DNA of 64,000 nucleotides from Cupriavidus sp. WKF15 (GCF_029278605.1 NZ_CP119574.1:744001-808000), one strand, 5' to 3'; numbered from the stretch's first letter, positions 30,253 through 40,677 are shown. Numbers and translations are program-made. Notes: generated by a model from the letters alone, not told the origin.

Positions 30253-30456
30253 ATGAACCAGGCGCAGATGCAGGTCCGCGTCGCGCGGGCAAAGAACATC
30301 GTAAGGGAAATCATCGCCAGAGAAGCACGCGGTGAGGCCGTGGATTCGGATGTCAAGTTCCAGCAACCCATCGTCTCCACGCTAGCCGCGCATGGCGATG
30401 CAAAGGAGGTGGCCGTGACACAGCGATCGCGTTTCATGTGGTACATGGGCCGGTAG
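30253..30456 (+). CDS. 67-residue hydrophilic protein, unrecognised
   Basis: ATG lies 8 bases after AAGGAG. The product is basic, with a long amphipathic helix at the N-terminus (ARAKNIVREIIAREARGE) and a short polar C-terminal half. It is divergent from the glucanase gene. No domain was recognised; a small DNA- or membrane-binding role is possible but unsupported. Confidence 0.55.
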   Translation: MNQAQMQVRVARAKNIVREIIAREARGEAVDSDVKFQQPIVSTLAAHGDAKEVAVTQRSRFMWYMGR

Positions 30457-30659
30457 CGTACAGACGCTGCCGGCATTGCGCAGGACCATGGTCAATGCCG
30501 GAAATTTCGGCTGCGCGACCTTCGATAACCACTGCATATGGGCGTATGGGCCCTGGAATATTGCCTGTGTTCTGAATCGCAGTGAGACCGCGCCACTTTC
30601 AATCTTGCGCCGCGGCAGCGAAGGGTCGTGCCGCATCGTGGTTTCAGAAGGAGACCAAG

Positions 30660-30821
30660 ATGCGTGCCTTTCTCTGTATTTGCCTTGCTGTACTGTCCGC
30701 AACCCTGGCGAGTTGCTACTGGGGGCCGCCCCCGGGGGGGGAACGCGGCTACTGGAGTGGTGATGGCGGCCATCATGAGGCTGGCCGTGATGACGGTTGG
30801 CGGCGCGAAAGCCGCTACTAA
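30660..30821 (+). CDS. Small Gly/Trp/His-rich lipoprotein
   Basis: This 53-residue product has a lipoprotein signal (LAVLSATLASC) followed by a tail rich in Gly, Trp, Arg and His (YWGPPPGGERGYWSG). AAGGAG precedes the ATG by 6 bases. Such short lipoproteins are frequent in Burkholderiales envelopes; the role is unknown. Confidence 0.65.
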   Translation: MRAFLCICLAVLSATLASCYWGPPPGGERGYWSGDGGHHEAGRDDGWRRESRY

Positions 30822-30902
30822 TCCCTCGGCAGGGCGTGTGAGCCGACTTTACGTGATGCTGTGATGCTGGCAAAGAGGCCGGTACTCGGGTACTACGCGC
30901 CT

Positions 30903-32609
30903 CTACCAGCAAAAGCGGTAATCCCGCGAAGTATGCAGCGCCCAATCCCCGTCTCCTTTCAGTTCCAGCACCTGCTTGTGATACTTGAGCAGGGTGGGGC
31001 GGTGGCTGACGCTCACGAGCGTTGTCGAAGCGGTCGACAACTGCAGGTAGAGGCGCTCTTCGTTGCTGATGTCCAGCGCGCTCGTGGCTTCATCCAGCAT
31101 GGCGTAGCGCGGTCTGGCGAACAGCACACGGGCAAAGGTAAGGCGCTGTTGCTCCCCGACGGAGAGCACCTTGCTCCAGTCCAGATCCGAATCGAGTCCG
31201 CCAAACCTTCTCGCGATATCAGACAGATTGACCATCTCGAGCAATTGCAAGAGTTCATCGTCTGCAACCTTCCGATCCTTGTGGTTAGGGTACAGCAACT
31301 GGCTGCGCAGGCTCCCCAGCACCATATAGGGATGCTGCGGCAAGAACAGTATCTGCTCAGCTTCCGGCCGCACTATGCGTCCGGTTCCGCAATTCCACAG
31401 GCCTGCCATCGCGCGCATCAGCGAGCTTTTTCCACCTCCGCTCGCGCCCACGATCAGCAGTCCCTCGCCGGGGCGGATTGATACGGTGAGATCCTTGATG
31501 AGCGTCCTTTGGCGGTTTGGCGTCTGCAGGGTGACGTGCTCCAGTGCAAGGTGGACGTCTCGTTGCGCCTCGATTCTGCCTCCTGCTGGGCGAAGCTCTT
31601 CCGGCGGCTCATCGAGGGAGCTCGAGAATGTGTTCAGCCGGTCCATCCCGGCGATAAACCGGCTGAGGCTTTCGAAGTTGTCGACGATGACGGCCAGCGC
31701 AGTCAGGATCGCTGCAAATGCACCCGCGGCCTGGATTGCTCGCCCGACTTCAAGTTCTCCGGAAATGACACGTGACGCGACAATGGCGCTTGGCAACATG
31801 ATGGTCAGAAATCCGTAACCATACTGAAACAGGTTAAGGTTGAATTGCCATCTGATCAGCTTGTTGAAGTTGGTGAACACATGATCGAATCGTCCTCTCA
31901 CGTGCGAGGACTCATGCGCCTCGCCACGATGGAAGGTAATCGATTCTGCATTCTCGCGGATCCGGATCAGGCTGAAGCGGAAGTCTGCCTCTCTGCGTAG
32001 CTGGTAGAAGTTCAGTCCGATCAACACCTTTCCGAATACGAGCGCTGAAATCAGCGTCCCGGCTACTGCGTAGAGGGCCAGGAAGTAGACCAGCTCGCGG
32101 GAAATCGACCACAGGACGCCGCTGAAGAGCAAGAGCTGCAACAGTGCGCCAAGGATGAGCAGTGAAAAGTACAGAGACTGGCGCGTGAAGGTGTTGATAT
32201 CCTCAGCGATTCTCTGATCCGGATTGTCAACTGCCGGATCATAGTTGAGCTTGTAGTAAGTGTGGTTTTCGAAGTATCTGTCGAGATATTGGTTCGTTAA
32301 CCAGCGACGCCAGTGAACGCCAAGCTTGTCTCTGACGTAATAGTAGAAAGCGTAGACAGGCACAGCCGCGATCATGACCGTGAAGCACATTGCGATGGCG
32401 TGCCAGAACCTGACGGTATCCTTTGCCGCGAGTGCCGATGTGAACTCCCCGGTCTGGTTGTTGAACAGGACATTGACCATGGTCTGGGCAAACAACAGCA
32501 AGATCAACAGAACGAGGAAACTTCTGGCCTTCCATTTTTCCTGCGAGTACCAGTAAGGCCTCGCGATCTTCCAAAATCGAAGCCATAGGTTGCTGCCATC
32601 GATTTCCAT
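30903..32609 (-). CDS. SbmA/YddA-like ABC transporter (fused permease and ATPase)
   Basis: The N-terminal half holds an ABC_membrane_2 (SbmA/BacA-like) six-helix domain with NQTGEFTSALAAKD, LTNQYLDRYFENHTYYKL and DNPDQRIAEDI. The C-terminal half holds an ATPase with Walker A GASGGGKSS, signature VGEQQRL, Walker B ..AMLDEATSALD and H-loop SVSHRP. Transport may be of peptides, as for YddA/SbmA, but is unproven. The ATG at 32609 (568 residues) follows CAAGG. The frame stays open to a TTG at 32738 that overlaps the stop of the collagen-like gene, an alternative coupled start. Its C-terminus is nearly duplicated at 2-202. Confidence 0.88.
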   Translation of the reverse strand: MEIDGSNLWLRFWKIARPYWYSQEKWKARSFLVLLILLLFAQTMVNVLFNNQTGEFTSALAAKDTVRFWHAIAMCFTVMIAAVPVYAFYYYVRDKLGVHWRRWLTNQYLDRYFENHTYYKLNYDPAVDNPDQRIAEDINTFTRQSLYFSLLILGALLQLLLFSGVLWSISRELVYFLALYAVAGTLISALVFGKVLIGLNFYQLRREADFRFSLIRIRENAESITFHRGEAHESSHVRGRFDHVFTNFNKLIRWQFNLNLFQYGYGFLTIMLPSAIVASRVISGELEVGRAIQAAGAFAAILTALAVIVDNFESLSRFIAGMDRLNTFSSSLDEPPEELRPAGGRIEAQRDVHLALEHVTLQTPNRQRTLIKDLTVSIRPGEGLLIVGASGGGKSSLMRAMAGLWNCGTGRIVRPEAEQILFLPQHPYMVLGSLRSQLLYPNHKDRKVADDELLQLLEMVNLSDIARRFGGLDSDLDWSKVLSVGEQQRLTFARVLFARPRYAMLDEATSALDISNEERLYLQLSTASTTLVSVSHRPTLLKYHKQVLELKGDGDWALHTSRDYRFCW

Positions 32610-32732
32610 GATGCCTTGCCCGGATGCAGTGGGCGCATGCCAGTCGGACGCCCACTGCCTTTTTCTCGGCGCCGGTGTTACCTGGTGCGGGCGTCGGGAT
32701 TCCTGAACCCATTCCTTAACCAGTTCAGCTGA

Positions 32733-33025
<293 letters not shown>

Positions 33026-33369
33026 CACAGTTCCTTCCTCGTAGCTGACTTGAAGCGCCCGCGGGATTGCGGACAATCTTCCAGGCTGGATCGGCCTCAA
33101 CGCGTAACATGCAGAGGCAGGCAACACACTCGGACGTCACCAGGCTTGTGGCCAGTGACAGGTTGCCTTTGCACGGTGCCCCGGAGGACCCAGGGATAGC
33201 GAACCGCCATCACATGTGACACTAGACTGAAGCTGTCTTAGTGTCGGTACGGTAACGGGCATGCACTGCAAGGAGTTCCATCGCAAGGAGCGTGACTTGT
33301 CCGCGAATGCGCGGTAGATCGTGGCGCTTGCGGCCTCGATCTTCCCAATCGGCTGAGATTTAGCACCGT
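33026..33369. other. Upstream region without a clear gene
   Basis: The promoter of the collagen-like gene should lie here. The minus-strand frames across it have no recognisable product. Confidence 0.35.
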
Positions 33370-33620
33370 GATCATGGAAGCCTGCGCCTGCACCGACCAT
33401 ATGGCGCACAACCTGGCCGCCGTCGGCCATTAGGTCAAACTCATCTAGTCGTAGTTCGTGCGGCCCTTCGTCAAGGCCAAAAAGAACGACTTCGTTGATG
33501 CTAGGCGATCTGCGAAGCGGCATCGCGCCGGTCCGTGCGTTGGTGTGCCCTGAGACGGAATCGCAGCAGACGCTCTCGGCGCTGCACCGAGTTCGTGAGT
33601 CCCTGATCCGCGACCGTACC
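33370..33620 (+). pseudogene. IS110-family transposase remnant
   Basis: Read on the plus strand with frame changes, it gives MEACACTDHMAHNLAAVGH, FVRPFVKAKKNDFVDA and PETESQQTLSALHRVRESLIRDRTK. These are the central DEDD-transposase motifs of IS110 elements. Stops lie in the frame near 33430, and neither end is recognisable. Confidence 0.7.
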
Positions 33621-33852
33621 AAGGAAGACCGCCGACGTCGCTGAACTCCTGCCCCGTCGCTGGTACGCTCTCGCTGCATAGCCCTGTCCAGAGGGGTTCA
33701 GATCGACCAAGCCCTTGGCGGGGGCCACCTCTATTTGGACTGCGAGTTTTCTCACTGCCGCCCTGCGGCGTATCAACGGAGAGTCGTTCGCCATGGCGCG
33801 TTGTTTGCGTACCGCAGGCTATGGCGGCATTGAGCCGAGATTGGAGAGGGTA

Positions 33853-34032
33853 ATGGGACAGCAAACGCACAAACCGCAGCAAGGGCAGGATGTTCCTGAT
33901 CTGCCGTCCGATGGGCAGTCTTCAGAAGAAGCACAGCCCATGCATGATGAAGGTTTGGGAAGGCCTCAAAGACAGCCCGGTCAGGTTGATATCGGTGTCC
34001 CTGCTAAAGGCGATGCAGGCAAGGACGCCTAG
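33853..34032 (+). CDS. 59-residue hydrophilic protein
   Basis: The ATG follows GGAGAGGGTA. The product is polar and rich in Gln, Gly, Pro, Asp and Glu with no hydrophobic stretch, resembling the intrinsically disordered small proteins of this group. It sits downstream of an IS110 remnant. The call rests on the RBS and composition. Confidence 0.45.
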   Translation: MGQQTHKPQQGQDVPDLPSDGQSSEEAQPMHDEGLGRPQRQPGQVDIGVPAKGDAGKDA

Positions 34033-34471
34033 TCCAAGAGCGACCTTCGAAGCTCAATCGCCGGATGTCGCCTGATGGCGGCTTCCAACCGGCTGGGCAC
34101 TTCCGCCGATTGGCAGTCGCCAGTGGAAAGTGGGTGCAGCGTTTCGAAGACGCCGCTGAGACCTTGTTAGCGAGTGTTGCTGCGCAGGTCATCGGAGAAG
34201 ACGCTCTCCGCATATCGTTCTTTCAAGGAGCGAGTCTGAAATACAGTCGGAATCTTCAAGTGTAGTCCGCCGTGTCCGCTAGAAGTGCGCTTTGCAGCCC
34301 GATCGAGATGCCACTTTTCGGGCAAGCGATATGCCAGTTCCGCGGCGCAGGCGTGCGCGCCCAACTCGTGAAGATCATTCCTTCTTCTCCTCCTAGCGTA
34401 TATTGGATCCCTGCCATTACGGCGCGTGAAACAGCAACTTCTGATGAACCGGCCTGAACGGGGTTGCCTAT
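34033..34471. other. Region upstream of nhaA
   Basis: Short frames on both strands show no domain or RBS. It presumably carries the nhaA promoter. Confidence 0.35.
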
Positions 34472-35785
34472 ATGAACGAAGATCTCGCACAGCTACCAAG
34501 TGAACTCGCTGATCAGTTTACAGAGCCTCTACTGCGCTTCTTTCGCATTGAGGCGATGGCCGGCGCCATCCTGTTAGGTTGCGTGGTAGTTGCACTGTCG
34601 TTCGCCAATTCGAAGTGGTCGCCTCAGTACTTTGCACTCTGGGAGATGCGAATCGGGTTGTCGCTGGGGGACATTGAATTTTCTCGCTCGCTTCAGCACT
34701 GGATCAACGACGGTTTGATGACGCTCTTTTTCTTTGTCGTCGCACTTGAGCTCAAACGGGAAATAACTCTCGGGGAACTCCGTGACCCACGACTGACGAT
34801 GTTGCCACTGGCCGGCGCGATCGGGGGAATGATAATACCCGTCGGACTGTATTTGCTACTTGTCGGGGGAGGGCCGAGCGCCGCGGGGTGGGGTACGGTC
34901 ATGTCGACGGATACTGCCTTCGTCATCGGTTGCCTCGCATTGCTCGGTCGCCACGTGCCAGAAAGCCTGAGACTGTTCCTGCTGACACTTGCGATTTTTG
35001 ACGACATTGCAGCGATTCTTGTAGTGGCCATTAGTTATGGAGATGCCTTACAGTGGATACCTCTAGCGATGGGGGGGCTGGGCGTTGCCGTCATAGCAGG
35101 CATTGGGTGGTTCGGTATCCGGAGCATTCCTCTTTATTTTACTGTTGGCCTCGGTGTCTGGGTAGCGCTAGACGCGTCGGGAATTCACGCGACCCTGACA
35201 GGCGTGATCTTGGGATTGATGGCACCCGCACACAGTTGGGTCAGCGATGATCGTCTGCATGCCATCTTCAACCGCGTGGTTGCCTATCCACCTGGAAAAC
35301 ACTGGGGTGGTGATACGGCCGGGCGACGCGATCTCCAACGGGCCGGGGTGGCAGCGCGAGAAGTGTTGTCGCCAATTGAGCGGCTCGAGATCATCCTTCA
35401 CCCATGGATTGCCTTCGCGGTCATGCCGCTGTTTGCGCTGGCAAATGCGGGGGTAACGTTTGTTCCTGACAGGTTCGATTCTGCCCTCGCGATGGCTATC
35501 TTTGTCGGCTTCGTGGTTGGAAAGCCCGTTGGTATTGTAGTGCTGAGCGCTCTCGCCGTGAAACTGCGCGTGGCAAGGCGTCCCCACGACTTGCCTTGGC
35601 GGATTTTGACAGCCGGCAGCACTCTGGCGGGAATTGGTTTCACAATGGCGCTATTCATCGCGGGATTGGCATTCAGCTCGGAACTCCTTGGCTCCGTCAA
35701 GGTTGGCGTACTGGCGGCTTCGCTGGCTTCAGCCATTGCCGGTATGCTGGGTCTGATATGTTTGTCCACATCGAATCGGCGCTGA
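34472..35785 (+). CDS. nhaA: Na+/H+ antiporter NhaA
   Basis: The 437-residue protein has about twelve hydrophobic segments. The paired ion-binding aspartates are in LAIFDDIAAILVVA, after MSTDTAFVIGCLALLG, as in E. coli NhaA (D163/D164). It exports Na+ for H+ and supports pH and salt tolerance. The ATG at 34472 has only a weak RBS. The gene stands alone; its 3' end overwrites the missing C-terminus of an SGNH esterase remnant, so it may have arrived by insertion or deletion. Confidence 0.92.
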   Translation: MNEDLAQLPSELADQFTEPLLRFFRIEAMAGAILLGCVVVALSFANSKWSPQYFALWEMRIGLSLGDIEFSRSLQHWINDGLMTLFFFVVALELKREITLGELRDPRLTMLPLAGAIGGMIIPVGLYLLLVGGGPSAAGWGTVMSTDTAFVIGCLALLGRHVPESLRLFLLTLAIFDDIAAILVVAISYGDALQWIPLAMGGLGVAVIAGIGWFGIRSIPLYFTVGLGVWVALDASGIHATLTGVILGLMAPAHSWVSDDRLHAIFNRVVAYPPGKHWGGDTAGRRDLQRAGVAAREVLSPIERLEIILHPWIAFAVMPLFALANAGVTFVPDRFDSALAMAIFVGFVVGKPVGIVVLSALAVKLRVARRPHDLPWRILTAGSTLAGIGFTMALFIAGLAFSSELLGSVKVGVLAASLASAIAGMLGLICLSTSNRR

Positions 35786-35825
35786 GACGATCGTTGCTGT
35801 GCGGCGCATCCGGCAAGGCGGTTTT

Positions 35826-36593
35826 CCCATGTATAAGCATCGACCTGGATGACATCGCCTTGCAGGCCGATGGCCTGCAAGGCGTTATTAAGGCTAGCGT
35901 TGAAGGTTTGTGACAGCCGGGCCAGGTTTTCCCCGCCGTCGGCCGAGGCGATGCCTTTTGGCGATAGTCCGACATTCGGGACATTGATTACTACGACATG
36001 CGTGGCGCCGTTCTGGACGATCTGTCCGACAAGTTGAGCCAAGGTCGTTGCCGCCGTCTGCACGGTCTGCGCCGCAGACGGCAGCGCTCCGGCGCGAAGC
36101 ACGTCATTCGAGCCTGCCCAGACCAGCACCAGTTGGTTGGCCTTGAAGCTTCCGTGGGCGGCCATATAGCTCGATACCTGCTGGTTGACGGGCATTTCGA
36201 TATTGCCGATCACGTCAACGAGAAAATCGTTCAGGTTGGCCGGCGTCTCCACCGTGGCGCCGCCCTCTGCATAGCCGAGGCCGCTTTGCGAGTCAGTTCG
36301 TGAGTGATGTCGATCGTAAACGCAGCGCTTAGCGTACCGCCGTAGTATTGCGCAATACTCTGAGTCCACACCTAGCCCGGATTGGTCGTGAAGCGACCCC
36401 CGCCGATCACACTGGCGATTGGTGCAAAGGTCCCGAGGTTCGACAGGCTGTCGCCGAACGACACAACTTGCAAACAAATTAATGCCGCCCTCCAGGGTTG
36501 TCGCGCCACTACCGATATTCGAGCCGCCGCCCCCGGCCGCAAGCGGTAAGCAGCAAGGTCACCGCAGCAAGAATTCAACAAGTACTTTGACAT
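35826..36593 (-). pseudogene. Truncated SGNH/GDSL esterase
   Basis: The start at 36593 follows AAGGA and encodes MSKYLLNSCCGDLA, then frame changes. The block-I motif VVSFGDSLSNLGTFAPIA lies in one frame; GLGYAEGGATV, LVWAGSNDVLRAG and HVVVINVPNVGLSP lie in another. Homology stops after VDAYTWEN near 35826, short of the catalytic DxxH block. At least three frameshifts and a lost C-terminus make it inactive. Confidence 0.8.
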
Positions 36594-36673
36594 GGCTTCC
36601 TTGCATACTCCCCCTGGCCGGCCCGGCTCCGGCGAACGCCGGTTACAGACGTGCCGGGTCGCACTGCACACGC

Positions 36674-37561
36674 CTACGCGGCCGTCTTGAGGGGCATCAC
36701 GGGTCCGGCCGGAGCTACCGCGTCGGCCAGTTCCGCGCTGGCCACCGCAAAGGCCAGCGGCGCCGGGTTCATGCTGTCGACCATCGAGCTCGGCATCAGG
36801 ATAGTAACGCCGCGCTCCTTGGTAGTCTCGTAGATGATGTTCATCGCACGCAGTTGCAACGCCTGCGGATGGCCATCGTAGGTGCTGGCCGCTTCCACGA
36901 ATTTGGCGGCGATGGCGGCCTCGGCGGAGCCGAGGATAACGCGGGCCTGCTTCTCGCGCTCGGCCTGCGCCTGGCGCGACATCGCATCCTGCAAGGCTTC
37001 CGGTATGGCGACGTCGCGGATCTCCACCGAGGTGACGGAGATGCCCCACGCGGCGGTCTTGGCGCCGATCTCGTCGCGCAGTTGCTGGTCGGCTGCGCGG
37101 CGGTCGGATAGTAATGCGGAGAGCATGGAAGAGCCGATCATCTCCCGCAACGAGGTCTGGGCAACCCGATCAATCGCCTGCAGGTAATCGGTGATGGCCA
37201 ACGCGGCCTTCTCGGCGTCGGCCACGTGCCAGAAGATGATGGCATCGACGTTGACGGGCACAGTGTCCCTGGTCAGTGCCTGCTCGGCGTTGAAGGCGGT
37301 GGTCTGGATGCGCTCGTCGATGATAGCGGTGACGCTGTCCACCACCGGGATGATGAAGAACAGGCCGGGGCCCTTCACGCTTTGCAGTTTGCCTGCGCGC
37401 AGAATGACAAATTTCTGCCAAGTGTTGGCCATCTTCAGGGTAAAACCGATCAGTACCGCCGGCACGAGGAAGGCAATGCCGAACAGGGGATTCGCGAACG
37501 TACCGACCAGCACACCTGTGCCGAGACAGATCAGCACCAGGAAGGAGGTGATAGGGTTCAT
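36674..37561 (-). CDS. Slipin (SPFH/stomatin-like membrane protein)
   Basis: The 295-residue protein has an N-terminal hydrophobic hairpin (about 5-42), an SPFH domain with VKGPGLFFIIPVVDSV and IIDERIQTTAF, then SVEIRDVAIPEALQDAMSRQAQAEREKQAR, the classic stomatin coiled-coil entry. Slipins assemble on membrane microdomains and often work with a NfeD protease, which is absent nearby. The RBS before the ATG at 37561 is weak. Confidence 0.9.
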   Translation of the reverse strand: MNPITSFLVLICLGTGVLVGTFANPLFGIAFLVPAVLIGFTLKMANTWQKFVILRAGKLQSVKGPGLFFIIPVVDSVTAIIDERIQTTAFNAEQALTRDTVPVNVDAIIFWHVADAEKAALAITDYLQAIDRVAQTSLREMIGSSMLSALLSDRRAADQQLRDEIGAKTAAWGISVTSVEIRDVAIPEALQDAMSRQAQAEREKQARVILGSAEAAIAAKFVEAASTYDGHPQALQLRAMNIIYETTKERGVTILMPSSMVDSMNPAPLAFAVASAELADAVAPAGPVMPLKTAA

Positions 37562-37931
37562 AAGAAGGGTGCGCCTCACGCTATGGATTAGATGCGCAGG
37601 CGGGCCATGGCGATGACGCCTTGTCCTGTGGCTGCGGCCGCATGTCCGGCGCCCGCCCGGGTGGCGGGCCGGACATGACGACAGCGTGGCCCGTCCGCCG
37701 CCGCGTGTCTGTACGCTGACGGACCGGCAACGTGGCAAACACGCGCGCCGTCTTGCGGCCTTCCTCCGCGCCACCGGTACGCCACCGTACCGACTCGCGC
37801 GCCTTGACCGCCCAGACTGATTTGGTCCGCTACCTTTTTTGCCGCCCTCCGGTCGGCGCTGGCAGTCTCCCGTGCGTGGGGTCGGATGTGGGGACGCTTT
37901 CCATCCGGCCACGCCGGCAAGGAGTCTCACC

Positions 37932-38492
37932 ATGAACAAGCACGACGTGGTCATTGCAACCTTCGACGATCATCTCCACGCGGACGCCGCGGTGAAGAGG
38001 CTGATTCACGGTGGCTTCGACATGAAACACTTCAGCGTGGTCGGCAAGGGCTATCACTCGGAAGAGAAGATCGCGGGCTTCTACAACGTCGGCGACCGCA
38101 TGAGATTCTGGGGGCGTTACGGTGCCTTCTGGGGTGGCCTGTGGGGCCTGCTGTTCGGCGGCGTGTTCCTGACCGTACCGGTACTGGGGCCGTTGGTCGT
38201 GCTCGGGCACCTGGCGACCATCGTGCTGTCGGTCATCGAGGGCGCGGTGGTGGTGGGCGGCTTCTCGGCCCTGGGCGCGGCGATTGCCAGTATGGGCATT
38301 CCGAAGGACAGCATTGTCAAGTATGAGACGGCCATCAAGTCAAACCACTTCCTGGTGATGGGCCATGGCAGCCCCGACGAGATGGCCCGGGCCAGGGCTG
38401 CGCTGGAAGGCTGCGACCCAGCCGATCTCGACCTGCACCAGGCACTGATGCCGCACGCAGTGGCACCGCAAGACGTTCCCGTCACACTCTGA
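37932..38492 (+). CDS. Stress-type membrane protein with glycine-rich hairpin
   Basis: The 186-residue product begins with an alpha/beta segment like general stress protein 17M/YflT (VVIATFDDHLHADAAVKRLIHGGFDMKHFSVVGKGYH), followed by a Gly-rich double membrane segment (GAFWGGLWGLLFGGVFLTVP... to GGFSALGAAIASMG) and a second short alpha/beta unit (SNHFLVMGHGSPDEMARARAAL). AAGGAG is 8 bases before the ATG. The architecture matches the protein at 49632-50150, a distant paralogue. Confidence 0.7.
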   Translation: MNKHDVVIATFDDHLHADAAVKRLIHGGFDMKHFSVVGKGYHSEEKIAGFYNVGDRMRFWGRYGAFWGGLWGLLFGGVFLTVPVLGPLVVLGHLATIVLSVIEGAVVVGGFSALGAAIASMGIPKDSIVKYETAIKSNHFLVMGHGSPDEMARARAALEGCDPADLDLHQALMPHAVAPQDVPVTL

Positions 38493-38534
38493 ATCTTGAT
38501 TGGGTGCGTCGGAACGGGGCGGCAGCAAGCGCAA

Positions 38535-38672
38535 ATGGCACCAGGCCAGTTGCTGATGATTGCCGGTTGCGACTCGCATTTTAAAGTATCCACGAAGCAG
38601 TTGATTCACGAACTGGGCGGTGTAAGCATCGACGAACACAACGACCTGATGCCGAACTTCAGGTGGGTGTGA
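38535..38672 (+). pseudogene. C-terminal fragment of the 49632-50150 protein family
   Basis: A 45-codon frame from an ATG encodes APGQLLMIAGCDSHFK and ELGGVSIDEHNDLMPNFRWV. It closely matches the last 45 residues of the membrane protein at 49632-50150, but the N-terminal stress and membrane parts are missing. It is best read as a partial copy, not an independent gene. Confidence 0.65.
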
Positions 38673-38768
38673 TTGCCTGGATTCCGGCTATCTACAACGA
38701 CACGCCTTCGACTTCGTCGATTCCAGTCTCGATCTTTTGAAGGATGCCAAAGCGACCAGGAGATGAGC

Positions 38769-39005
38769 ATGCAACGCACCACAGAGTACAGAGGTTTTGC
38801 GATACGCGTTAATTTGCTGAAGACCGCTGAGGGGATGTTTGATACGTGGTTCCAGATCAAGGGGCCAACTAGAGTTCGTGGTACAGGCTACGGGACGCGC
38901 CGCAAGGTGTCCGGCTCTCCGTTTTCACGCCGCTGGGCGCATTTGGTGGGCGAGCTCGCCGGACGGGCGTCCATAGATGAGATCCTGGATGTCGATGCAT
39001 TTTGA
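38769..39005 (+). CDS. 78-residue protein, paralogue of 50368-50604
   Basis: The product has a beta-rich N-terminal half (TEYRGFAIRVNL...MFDTWFQIKGP) and a helical end (PFSRRWAHLVGELAGRASID). It shares this layout and about half its residues with the protein at 50368-50604. AGGAG lies 6 bases before the ATG at 38769. The function is unknown. As at the other locus, it follows a piece of the stress membrane-protein family. Confidence 0.65.
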   Translation: MQRTTEYRGFAIRVNLLKTAEGMFDTWFQIKGPTRVRGTGYGTRRKVSGSPFSRRWAHLVGELAGRASIDEILDVDAF

Positions 39006-39222
39006 AGAGGGGCGGGCGAGCGACCTGATGGTCTCGTCTTTCGCTCTGGCGACGTCCGGACCCCGCGAAAACGTCCTGCATCACGGGGCTCGTCAGCATC
39101 AATGTGCACGGATGCTGTGCCCAGCCGTTGGCGCTAAGGAAACGCTGCTAAATCAGTGCGCGAGTCATCGCGGCATTGAGTAAGTGCGTTGTCATAGGCA
39201 TCCCATGATTCATGGTCCGGTG

Positions 39223-39315
39223 ATGAAGCGACAGATCAGTTTTGCGGAAGCAGAAAGCCACGGCAAGAAGCGGGTGACGCGCCGTCAGCGCTTCCTGACG
39301 GAGATGGAAAACGTT
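39223..39315 (+). pseudogene. IS5-family transposase N-terminal fragment
   Basis: The ATG at 39223 starts MKRQISFAEAESHGKKRVTR and continues to LTEMENV, the typical start of an IS5-group transposase. Homology ends where an IS110 fragment on the opposite strand begins at about 39316. Confidence 0.6.
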
Positions 39316-39676
39316 GGCACTAGCACGCTTTGCTGCGCGGGTGACTTGACCGGCACGAACCACATGTGGGGGCGGCTCGCCGCTTCGCAGGTCGCTTCGG
39401 CATCGAGTAAGTCGTTCTTTACGTGAACGCCGCCTTTGCGGTAGGGGGCGACAAACTGCGGTGGAATCAGACGTGCGCGCGCAGCTTGCGTGCCCAGTAG
39501 TGCGCCGCGCTGCAAGCCTCCATCGCAACCAGGCACGGTTCCAGATTGGCAAACCAACTCACGAATCGCTCGCGCCGAATCGCTTTGTGCACCACGACAC
39601 GCCCCGCGGCGTCGACCGCATGAATCTGCATGACGTTCTTGGCCAGATCCACGCCAACATGTGTAATCTTTTCCAT
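39316..39676 (-). pseudogene. IS110-family transposase N-terminal fragment
   Basis: From the ATG near 39676 the minus strand encodes ITHVGVDLAKNVMQIHAVD (first catalytic aspartate) and VAMEACSAAHYWARKLR. After a frame change near 39475 it continues ARLIPPQFVAPYRKGG, DLLDAEATCEAASRP and VPVKSPAQQSVL. The C-terminal domain is absent. It is a separate fragment from that at 33370-33620. Confidence 0.78.
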
Positions 39677-39960
39677 GATTTCCCCCTTTCCACAAAAAGG
39701 TTGTGTAGCACTTGCCATGATGTCACCAGGCGGTGCCGATCTGGTGATTGGGAGGTCCTTACCAATTCAGTGGTTTCTGGGCCGCCTGCCGGGCGGGCAT
39801 ACCGAATGTGCAGAGCCGGGTTTCCAGGTGAGGGCCGGCGGTCTATGGTGACTAGGAGGCCGGAGAGGGCGAGCGGAGCCGGTGCGAGACCAAGCCAGGG
39901 CTTGCCCTCCGCCTCTCTCCCTATCTCTCTATTCGTTACACGACTACACAGGAGAACACC

Positions 39961-40677
39961 ATGGATTCGTCAGCATCCCCGCGCCGTATCGTGATCACAG
40001 GCGCTGCCGGTGCGCTAGGCCGGGCCGTCACCCAGGCGTTCGCGGACGAGGGGGCCCGACTAGCCCTGATCGACCGGAGCGTGGACGTCCTGAGGGCGCA
40101 GGCACCGGTCCCCGAGGCTGCCGACTGGCATTTGCTGCTGGCGGCCGACGTGACCTCGCCGGACAGCATGGCGGTGGCGGCACGCACCATTCTCGATGCG
40201 TTCGGCGGTGTCGACGTACTGGTGCACGTGGCTGGCGGCTTCGAGTTGGGCGAGCCCGTCTCTGCGCTCAGCCGGGAGTCCTGGATGCGGATGATGGATC
40301 TCAACGCCTGGTCGCTGGTGGCCGTCACGCAGCACTTGGTGCCCGCCATGCTCGCCCAGCGCGCCGGCAAGGTGGTGGCGGTCACGGCGCGTGGCGCGGC
40401 CAGCGGGTCCGCCGCGATGGGCGCTTATTGCGCGTCCAAGAGCGCGCTGCAGCGTCTGGTGGAAAGCTTGTCGCACGAGGTGCGCAGGGGCGGCGTCAAC
40501 GTCAACAGCATCGCGCCGAGCATCCTCGACACCCATGCTAACCGCGCGGCCATGCCGGCCGCCGACCCGAGCGACTGGGTCTCGACCGCAGCGGCGGCAT
40601 GCGCCATTGCCTTCCTCGCATCGGACGCCGCGCAGGCTATCCATGGACAGCACCTGGTTCTGGACGGGTTGAGTTGA
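39961..40677 (+). CDS. Short-chain dehydrogenase/reductase
   Basis: The 238-residue Rossmann enzyme has the cofactor motif TGAAGALG (about 14-21), HVAGG in place of NNAG, and the active-site YCASK with an upstream Ser-rich TARGAASGSAAMGA. It ends with the usual HGQHLVLDGL. The substrate is unknown. CAGGAG precedes the ATG by 7 bases. It lies alone between IS debris. Confidence 0.9.
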   Translation: MDSSASPRRIVITGAAGALGRAVTQAFADEGARLALIDRSVDVLRAQAPVPEAADWHLLLAADVTSPDSMAVAARTILDAFGGVDVLVHVAGGFELGEPVSALSRESWMRMMDLNAWSLVAVTQHLVPAMLAQRAGKVVAVTARGAASGSAAMGAYCASKSALQRLVESLSHEVRRGGVNVNSIAPSILDTHANRAAMPAADPSDWVSTAAAACAIAFLASDAAQAIHGQHLVLDGLS

